A stretch of DNA of 64,000 nucleotides from Methylotenera oryzisoli (GTDB taxonomy: Bacteria; Pseudomonadota; Gammaproteobacteria; Burkholderiales; Methylophilaceae): NCBI GenBank assembly GCA_945878695.1, contig CAMDXI010000004.1:1-64000 (forward strand). The letters run 5' to 3'. The position numbers were made by a program, and so were the translations under genes. The notes under the pieces are model-generated. The model was not told the DNA's origin and did not search any database. It was given only the letters and a program-made list of their open reading frames with translations. How positions within the stretch are numbered: position 1 is the stretch's first letter; each line of letters starts with the position of its first letter. Below, one piece after another: positions 58,276 through 64,000 of the stretch.

Positions 58276-59019
58276 TCAAGCATTCATCCAAATCAAACTG
58301 GCCATGCGGCCAGTCACGGCTTCGCGCCGGTATGAAAAAAAGTGCTGCGCATCGCTGTAGGTGCAAAATGCCTGATCGATGCCGCCACCGTAAATTTGGC
58401 TCACGCCCAGCGCATTTAAACGTTGCTGGGCAAGCACATACAAATTAGCCAGCCATTTATCGGCATGCGGCTTAAATGCCAGTGCGGCTTGCCCATCGTG
58501 CTGCATGAATTGCGCCCGCACTTCATGACCCACCTCAAAAGCATTGGGTCCAATAGCCGGGCCCAGCCAAGCCAATATTTCACTGGGGGCAACAGCCATC
58601 TTAGCTACCGCCGCCTCTATTACCCCATCACAAAGTCCCCGCCAGCCCGCATGCACAGCCGACACCACCGTGCCGGCACGATCACACAGCAACACCGGCA
58701 AACAATCTGCCGTCATGGTCACGCACACCAACTGGGCTTGCCGGGTATACGAGGCATCGGCATCCGGCACACCCTGCACCAAAGCCGCATCCAGCACGGT
58801 CACGCCATGCACTTGATTTAGCCAAACCGGCACACTGGGTAACACAGCCCGCAACACTTGGCGGTTTTGACTAACGCAGGCGTCGTCGTCTTTGACGTGC
58901 ATGGCTAAATTGAGGCTGGCATACGGCGCCACACTGAGTCCACCTTGCCTAGTGGTTTGCAGGGCCTGCACATTGGCCGGGGCCGGCCAACTGGGTTGAA
59001 TCGCATTTATGGCCAACAA
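58276..59019 (-). CDS. pgeF: Peptidoglycan editing factor PgeF (laccase-domain, YfiH type)
   Basis: A 247-residue protein of the multicopper polyphenol oxidoreductase/YfiH fold, shown in E. coli to remove L-serine-containing muropeptide precursors. Conserved metal-site parts are VWLNQVHGVTV, TMTADCLPVLLCDRAG, VSAVHAGWRGLCDGVIEAAV and LGPAIGPNAFEVG. It lies 3 bp after rluD, the usual pairing, and in Betaproteobacteria the rluD-pgeF pair is divergent from bamD, as here. Confidence 0.93.
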   Translation of the reverse strand: MLAINAIQPSWPAPANVQALQTTRQGGLSVAPYASLNLAMHVKDDDACVSQNRQVLRAVLPSVPVWLNQVHGVTVLDAALVQGVPDADASYTRQAQLVCVTMTADCLPVLLCDRAGTVVSAVHAGWRGLCDGVIEAAVAKMAVAPSEILAWLGPAIGPNAFEVGHEVRAQFMQHDGQAALAFKPHADKWLANLYVLAQQRLNALGVSQIYGGGIDQAFCTYSDAQHFFSYRREAVTGRMASLIWMNA

Positions 59020-59022
59020 GGC

Positions 59023-60141
59023 TTAGTCCTCATCATCCAATGCTAGATCATCGTCATCATCATCAAATTCATCGTCTTCGTAATCTTCATCGGCGAGGTA
59101 AGGCTCGGTTTGCAAGCCGCCGAAATCAAACGCCTCTTCATCCTCATCGCGCGGGTCTTCATGACGCATGGCTTCCAACAGGGCTTTCATGTCATCGGGC
59201 AACTCGATTTGCCACTCGACAAATTCATTGCTTGCCGGGTGCAATAGACCTAGCTTGATGGCATGCAACGCTTGCCGCTTAAACTGACTGACGGCTTCGC
59301 GCAAGGTCTGTGTCATGGCCCGTATCGGCACGATGCCACGAAAACCGTAAACCGGATCGCCGACGATGGGGGCTTTTAAATACTGCATGTGCACGCGGAT
59401 TTGATGGGTACGGCCGGTTTCCAAATTGCAACGCATATAGGTTTGCACAGAGAAACGCTCCAGCATTTCGTAGCGAGTAATGGCCGGCTTGCCGGCGCGG
59501 TTAATCGCCATCTTGGTGCGCGACCTCGGGTCACGGCCTATGGGTTGATCTATCATGCCATTGCGCCAAATCTGCCCCCAGACGATGGCTCGGTATTCAC
59601 GTTTAACCGTGCGCGCTTGCAATTGCCGCACTAAGTTAGTTTGTGCGGCCAAGGTCTTAGCTACCACCAACAGGCCACTGGTGTCTTTGTCTAGCCTGTG
59701 CACGATACCCGCACGGGGCAAGTCTTTTAATTCGGGCGCATGGAAAAGCAAGGCATTTAACAACGTGCCGGTCCAATTGCCGGCGGCAGGATGGACCACC
59801 ATGCCAGCCGGCTTATTGATCACCAAGATATGCTGATCTTCAAAGACGATATTCAGCGGAATATTTTCTGCTTGAAACGCCTGCTGCTCAGGCTTGATTT
59901 GCACCTGCACCACCACGGCCTCGCCACCCCATACCTTGGTCTTAGACGTGCTGGCCAATCCTGCCACCGTGACCAAGCCGTCTTTAATCCAGGCTTGCAG
60001 CCTAGATCGGGAATGCTCAGGCAGCAACCGTTGCAATGCCACGTCCAAGCGCAAGCCCCCTAGGTCGTTAGGGATAGTCAGCGTTAAGGCGTGATTTAGG
60101 GAGTCTGTATTACTAAGAGTAGCTTGAGTGGTGTCTGTCAT
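59023..60141 (-). CDS. rluD: 23S rRNA pseudouridine synthase RluD
   Basis: Makes pseudouridines 1911, 1915 and 1917 in helix 69 of 23S rRNA. The 372-residue protein has an N-terminal S4 domain (GGLRLDVALQRLLPEHSRSRLQAWIKDG), the catalytic motif GIVHRLDKDTSGLLVVAK with the active Asp, and the ETGRTHQIRVHMQ strand. After about residue 335 it carries an acidic tail of more than 30 residues (EDYEDDEFDDDDDD-type), which E. coli RluD does not have. It is divergent from bamD. Confidence 0.94.
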   Translation of the reverse strand: MTDTTQATLSNTDSLNHALTLTIPNDLGGLRLDVALQRLLPEHSRSRLQAWIKDGLVTVAGLASTSKTKVWGGEAVVVQVQIKPEQQAFQAENIPLNIVFEDQHILVINKPAGMVVHPAAGNWTGTLLNALLFHAPELKDLPRAGIVHRLDKDTSGLLVVAKTLAAQTNLVRQLQARTVKREYRAIVWGQIWRNGMIDQPIGRDPRSRTKMAINRAGKPAITRYEMLERFSVQTYMRCNLETGRTHQIRVHMQYLKAPIVGDPVYGFRGIVPIRAMTQTLREAVSQFKRQALHAIKLGLLHPASNEFVEWQIELPDDMKALLEAMRHEDPRDEDEEAFDFGGLQTEPYLADEDYEDDEFDDDDDDLALDDED

Positions 60142-60151
60142 CGGGTATAAT
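60124..60151 (+). promoter_or_regulatory. Promoter of bamD
   Basis: TTGAGT (60124-60129) and TATAAT (60146-60151) with a 16-base spacer. Transcription would start near 60158, 23 bases before the bamD ATG, where AAAGG (60166-60170) lies. The -35 lies inside the 5' end of the divergent rluD gene. Confidence 0.65.
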
Positions 60152-60180
60152 TGTGCATCATTCTTAAAGGTCGTTTCAGC

Positions 60181-60984
60181 ATGAAGTATATCTTAGTTTT
60201 TATGTTTGCTTTGTTACTCAATGCTTGCGCTATCTTCGGCGACCCCACTGAACTCGATGACACCAAAGGCTGGACAGCAGAGCGCATCTACGCCGAAGGC
60301 CAAGCCAAAATGTTTGATAAAGATTACGAGAAAGCCATCGTCTACTTTGGCAAACTGGAATCGCGCTACCCCAATGGCCGCTATGCCACCCAAGCGCAAC
60401 TGGAAACGGCCTACGCCCATTTTAAAAAACAAGACCCGATATTGTGTGTGGCCGCGGCAGACCGCTTTATCAAACTGCACCCGAATCACCCTAACGTTGA
60501 TTACGCGTATTACCTAAAAGGCTTGGCTGTCTTTAACGAACGCGGCTTTATTGAAAAAACCACCGAGCAGCAAATTAGCGATCGCGACCCACGTGGTTTA
60601 CGCGACTCGTTTACCAGCTTTAAAGAATTGGTGACACGCTACCCTAACAGCAAATACGCTAAAGACGCCACGCAGCGCATGGTCTACCTGGCCAACAGCT
60701 TGTCCGATCACGAATTGCACGTGGCGCGTTATTACATGAAGCGGCATGCCTATTTAGCCGCAGTGAACCGCTGCAAATACGTATTGGAATACTTCCCACA
60801 ATCGCCCGGCGTGGAGCAAGCCTTGGTGATCATGATTAGCGCTTACGATTTATTGAGCCTAGATGACCTGAAGAACGACACCTTGCGCATCTTAAAAACC
60901 AATTACCCCAACAGTGAAATGTTTGGCAAAAACTTCACCCAAGACGAACGGGTGTGGTGGAAATTCTGGGAAAGCCTCTACTAA
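60181..60984 (+). CDS. bamD: Outer membrane assembly lipoprotein BamD
   Basis: Essential TPR lipoprotein of the BAM complex, which inserts beta-barrel proteins into the outer membrane. The 267-residue protein has a signal peptide with the lipobox LLNAC, then TPR helices (YAEGQAKMFDKDYEKAIVYFGKLESRYPNGRYA and so on) and the conserved PNHPNVDYAYYLKGL segment. ATG 60181 is chosen because the signal peptide starts there; the upstream frame to 60151 lacks sense and overlaps the promoter. Confidence 0.97.
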   Translation: MKYILVFMFALLLNACAIFGDPTELDDTKGWTAERIYAEGQAKMFDKDYEKAIVYFGKLESRYPNGRYATQAQLETAYAHFKKQDPILCVAAADRFIKLHPNHPNVDYAYYLKGLAVFNERGFIEKTTEQQISDRDPRGLRDSFTSFKELVTRYPNSKYAKDATQRMVYLANSLSDHELHVARYYMKRHAYLAAVNRCKYVLEYFPQSPGVEQALVIMISAYDLLSLDDLKNDTLRILKTNYPNSEMFGKNFTQDERVWWKFWESLY

Positions 60985-61001
60985 CAACAGCGCCTAGGAT
61001 C

Positions 61002-61328
61002 ATGAATTTTTTCAACAAATTGCCAGGCCACACCCAGACACCGTCTGGCTACGAATGGCTAGTATTGAAAAAAATACCTCGCATTTTTCTGATTTGCACC
61101 GCCCTACCCTGCGCCGTCATGCTGACTATTTACCTCAGCAATGCCAGCATCAACCGCGATCAAGAACAAGTGATGTATTTATGCTTAGGCCTGCTGTTCA
61201 CGGCTTGGTTTTTTATAGGCGCGGTCGCCATAGGTTGCGTCGTGGTGATGATCATGAAAGGGCCGGCTTACGTGGCTGACCCATACGAACTACCTGAAGA
61301 AAACAATACGCTAGAGCCGAGGCCCTAA
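61002..61328 (+). CDS. Small inner-membrane protein of unknown role
   Basis: A 108-residue protein with two hydrophobic helices: IPRIFLICTALPCAVMLTIYL (about 24-44) and CLGLLFTAWFFIGAVAIGCV (about 61-80). It ends in an acidic tail (DPYELPEENN). The frame is open to 60954 but the ATG at 61002, preceded by AGGA, avoids overlap with bamD. It follows bamD by 17 bp and may be co-transcribed. I do not recognise the family. Confidence 0.7.
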   Translation: MNFFNKLPGHTQTPSGYEWLVLKKIPRIFLICTALPCAVMLTIYLSNASINRDQEQVMYLCLGLLFTAWFFIGAVAIGCVVVMIMKGPAYVADPYELPEENNTLEPRP

Positions 61329-61365
61329 GCCCATACCTTACCCTAACAAAGCAAGGCCCAGCCTA

Positions 61366-62820
61366 TCAGCGTTTTTTAGCGCCGCGGTCTTTATCTTCCA
61401 CGGCTTTTTTAGCTTTCAACTCAGCACGGTGTGCGGTTTTGCGTCTACGCATGCTAACGATGCCCTCACCCGGTTTGCGCTTGTCTTCGTCCTCAGCAAA
61501 CGGGTTGCTGCCTTGTTTGTATTGCACGCGCAGTGGTGTGCCGGACAATTGAAAGGTACGGCGGAAGGTTTTTTCTAAGAAGCGCGTGTAGGCATCCTTG
61601 ACCCCATCCACATGGTTGCCGTGTATCACGACGATAGGCGGATTACTGCCGCCTTGATGGGCATAGCGCAATTTAGGGCGTATGCCTTTGCTAATAGGCG
61701 GCTGGTGTTGTTGCAATGCGTCTATCAAAACGCGGGTTAGTTGCGGGGTGGCCAATTTAGCAAAGGCGGCTTTAAACGCAATGTCCACCGATTTAAATAA
61801 CTCCGGCAGGCCTTTTTTACGTAAGGCAGAAATGTAATGAAACTCGGCGAAATCCAAGAACATTAATTTTCTATCGATTTCCCGCTTCACCCAATCGCGC
61901 TCTTCTTCTTTTAAGCCATCCCATTTATTGATCGCCACCACCAAGGCACGACCGGCATCCAATATGTAGGCGGCAACGTGGGCATCTTGTTCCGTGATGC
62001 CTTCTTGCGCATCAACCACCAAAATCACCACGTTGGCCTCTTCTATCGACTGTATGGTTTTAATCACCGAAAACTTTTCTATGGCCTCTAACACGCGACC
62101 GCGTTTACGCACACCGGCGGTATCGATTAAGGTGTAGTGCTTGCCATTTTTTTCTAGATCTATGGAAATCGAATCGCGCGTGGTACCAGGCTCATCAAAT
62201 GCAATGACCCGATCTTCACCCAACAAGGCATTGACCAGCGTGGATTTACCCACATTAGGCCGGCCGACTATGGCCACCTTAGGGATTCTGTCTTCGTTTT
62301 GATCCAGCTCAGGCTCGTCTTCTTCCAGTTGAAAGCTTTCCAAGGCTAAGTCTATGATGTCTTTAACGCCCTCACCGTGCGCCGAGGAAATGGACAGCGG
62401 GTCGCCTAGACCCAACTCATGGAATTCGGCGCTGACCACGGCCTTGTTCATGCCTTCGGTTTTATTCACCGCCAATAACACTGGGCATTTGCAACGGCGT
62501 AAACGGTTGGCGATTTCCATGTCTTGCGGGGTGGCACCTTGCCTACCGTCCACGATAAATAGAATCACATCGGCTTCGTCTATGGCCAACAGGGTTTGCA
62601 CGGCCATGGCTTTCAGGATGCCACTGTCGGTATTGGGCTCAAAGCCGCCTGTGTCCACCACTAAATACGGCTGACTGGCGCCCACGCCACGGCCATAATG
62701 CCTATCCCGAGTTAAACCGGGCAGGTCCGCGACCAAGGCATCACGGCTTTTGGTTAAGCGATTAAATAAGGTGGATTTGCCGACATTAGGTCGGCCAACC
62801 AATACTAAGGTAGGTAACAT
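61366..62820 (-). CDS. der: Ribosome assembly GTPase Der (EngA)
   Basis: Tandem GTPase needed for 50S maturation. The 484-residue protein has two G domains ([18 protein letters not shown] at residue 7 and [18 protein letters not shown] at about 180), their switch regions ([22 protein letters not shown]) and a KH-like C-terminal domain. The tail is basic ([27 protein letters not shown]-like). It follows bamB in the usual order and is on the same strand. Confidence 0.97.
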   Translation of the reverse strand: MLPTLVLVGRPNVGKSTLFNRLTKSRDALVADLPGLTRDRHYGRGVGASQPYLVVDTGGFEPNTDSGILKAMAVQTLLAIDEADVILFIVDGRQGATPQDMEIANRLRRCKCPVLLAVNKTEGMNKAVVSAEFHELGLGDPLSISSAHGEGVKDIIDLALESFQLEEDEPELDQNEDRIPKVAIVGRPNVGKSTLVNALLGEDRVIAFDEPGTTRDSISIDLEKNGKHYTLIDTAGVRKRGRVLEAIEKFSVIKTIQSIEEANVVILVVDAQEGITEQDAHVAAYILDAGRALVVAINKWDGLKEEERDWVKREIDRKLMFLDFAEFHYISALRKKGLPELFKSVDIAFKAAFAKLATPQLTRVLIDALQQHQPPISKGIRPKLRYAHQGGSNPPIVVIHGNHVDGVKDAYTRFLEKTFRRTFQLSGTPLRVQYKQGSNPFAEDEDKRKPGEGIVSMRRRKTAHRAELKAKKAVEDKDRGAKKR

Positions 62821-62880
62821 GCAACTCTTCTATGTGGATACTGTGACGACAAACTGGCCGATATTAAACGGCCATTATTA

Positions 62881-64000
62881 TTATTTAACTTGGATGGCAT
62901 AAAGCCCGCCATCTCGCGTTTGTGCGATGAGGCTGTTGCTGCTTAACAAGGCCATTTTAGGCATGACCGCGCTGCTGCCTACTTGCAGTCTAGAGGCGAG
63001 CGCACCGTCATCACGGTTTAAGAAATGCACGTAGCCATCCAAATCCCCAACTGCAACCAAGCCACCCATGGCTAGAGGTAAAGTTAATTTGCGGTTTTTT
63101 AATACCGCTTGGCGCCAAAAGGATTTGCCCGTGGTGTAATCCAAGGCATAGACCGCACCCGCGGCATGAGCCAGGTAAATGCGCCCGTCTTCCATGCTTA
63201 ATCCGGTCAAGCTGGAGATGTCTCTATTCCACACAATGCGACCGCTCATGCGATCCACCGCGGCTATTTTGCCTTGGTAGGCGACCGCATACACCAATGG
63301 CCCTTCAACCACAGGCAAGCTGGTGATGTCAGCAATGCGCTCTATTTCGGTGACGCCTTTAGGCTGTGCCACCGAGGCTTCCCAGAGCATCTTGCCGTTG
63401 TCGGCACGCAGCGCGACCAGCTTGCCGCCACCGAAACCAGCATAAACGGCACCACCGTCTACAATCACGCCAACTGAACTGCGTAAGGTCAACGCTGGAC
63501 CAGTGCGATCGTATACCCATTTACGCGTGCCGTCGTTGGCATTCAGGCCGTAGATATGGTTATCGCCACTGCGAGCAATGACTAAACCATCGAAATACTT
63601 AGGCGCACTCAAGACCTCGCTGCTTAACTTAGCCTTCCATAAAAACTTACCGGCTATGTCGTAGGCATAAACCCAACCTTTTTGTGTGCCGACCATGACT
63701 AAACTGCCGCCGACTCCGACGCCACCGGATAACACTTCAGCGCTGTTGACCCGCCATTCTTGCTTACCGCTGACGGCATCAATTTTGGCTATTTCACCCT
63801 TGCTGCTAGCGGCATAGACATAACCTGCGTCGACCACTGGGGCAAAATCAAAATCCTCGGACTCACTGAGCTTGGCTTGCCACAATACTTTACTAGCGTT
63901 TACTGACTTAAATTCCACCAAGGGATCCGGCGCATCGGCAGGCACTCGACCAAACAAGGTGTCCGTCAAATTGTCTTTAACGTCACCTATCACACTGCAA
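62881..64000 (-). CDS. bamB: Outer membrane assembly lipoprotein BamB (5' end cut by the window)
   Basis: Eight-bladed beta-propeller lipoprotein of the BAM complex. At least seven PQQ-like blades are visible (for example VYAASSKGEIAKIDAVSGKQEW and VYAYDIAGKFLWKAKL). The gene runs off the right edge. The frame stays open to base 64000, where it reads Cys-Ser-Val-Ile-Gly-Asp; this cysteine (63999-63997) is probably the lipidated residue, so only the signal peptide is missing. The GTG at 63993 is not the start. Confidence 0.95.
   Translation of the reverse strand, partial: CSVIGDVKDNLTDTLFGRVPADAPDPLVEFKSVNASKVLWQAKLSESEDFDFAPVVDAGYVYAASSKGEIAKIDAVSGKQEWRVNSAEVLSGGVGVGGSLVMVGTQKGWVYAYDIAGKFLWKAKLSSEVLSAPKYFDGLVIARSGDNHIYGLNANDGTRKWVYDRTGPALTLRSSVGVIVDGGAVYAGFGGGKLVALRADNGKMLWEASVAQPKGVTEIERIADITSLPVVEGPLVYAVAYQGKIAAVDRMSGRIVWNRDISSLTGLSMEDGRIYLAHAAGAVYALDYTTGKSFWRQAVLKNRKLTLPLAMGGLVAVGDLDGYVHFLNRDDGALASRLQVGSSAVMPKMALLSSNSLIAQTRDGGLYAIQVK

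Noticed and set aside
63991-63993. GTG as the start of bamB.
   Set aside because: The frame remains open to the window edge and contains a Cys-Ser just before, as expected after a lipoprotein signal peptide, so the true start lies outside.

Overview
The window reads as an uninterrupted piece of a betaproteobacterial chromosome, most likely from a methylotroph of the Methylophilaceae type. This is an inference. It rests on the gene order hfq-hflX-hflK-hflC-DUF2065-hisZ-purA, on ompA next to mtaD-ubiG-gph, on formate-tetrahydrofolate ligase (fhs), and above all on a block of tetrahydromethanopterin/methylofuran cofactor genes (dmrB-like flavoprotein, DHPS-like protein, DUF447 protein, MfnB-like protein). 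Coding density is very high. I see no insertion sequence, prophage, integron, CRISPR array or ordinary tRNA gene.

Layout. 1-2.3 kb: tmRNA (ssrA) and smpB on the minus strand, then ratA-rnfH and a DUF4124 protein. 2.4-8.4 kb: guaB, a strong terminator, guaA, a short-tipped Gre-family factor, a nitroreductase and the ABC-F protein YbiT. 8.4-10.6 kb: a DUF3149 micro-protein behind an FNR/CRP-like palindrome, then bipA. 10.6-14.7 kb: two tandem RhlE-type DEAD-box helicases, the first with a leader of about 360 nt, separated by a long perfect hairpin, then hslR. 14.7-23 kb (minus strand): Lon-like protease, moaE-moaD, rmuC, an AI-2E/PerM permease, yigZ, fhs and a DUF302 lipoprotein. 23-30.7 kb: cysB divergent from a sulfate assimilation run (TauE/SafE permease, cysI, DUF934, APS reductase cysH, cysD, cysN), then ferredoxin fdxA. 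30.8-34.3 kb: YgjP-like metallopeptidase, 4.5S RNA, dnaX-ybaB-recR. 34.3-38.2 kb (minus): gph-ubiG-mtaD and ompA. 38.3-47.9 kb (minus): one long run from hfq to purA that continues without a gap into the cofactor genes. 48-55.2 kb (minus): gltX and a complete RND efflux operon. 55.4-64 kb: a small unknown gene, rimO, a micro-membrane protein, a ZIP transporter, pgeF-rluD, bamD, a small membrane protein, der and the 3' part of bamB.

How the genes fit together. The C1 theme links fhs (formate entering tetrahydrofolate), the H4MPT/methylofuran genes (formaldehyde oxidation cofactors) and the purine genes guaB, guaA and purA, which handle GTP, the precursor of the pterin. The sulfur genes make sulfide from sulfate by the APS route, and the DNA between cysB and the permease has two dyads spaced as expected for a LysR-type activator. 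The rest is translation, envelope assembly and RNA-handling housekeeping. The most distinctive points are the cofactor genes fused to the hfq-purA run, the regulatory dyads at about 8.4 and 24.0 kb, the structured DNA around the paired helicases, and the Gre-family protein whose coiled coil is too short to carry the usual catalytic tip.
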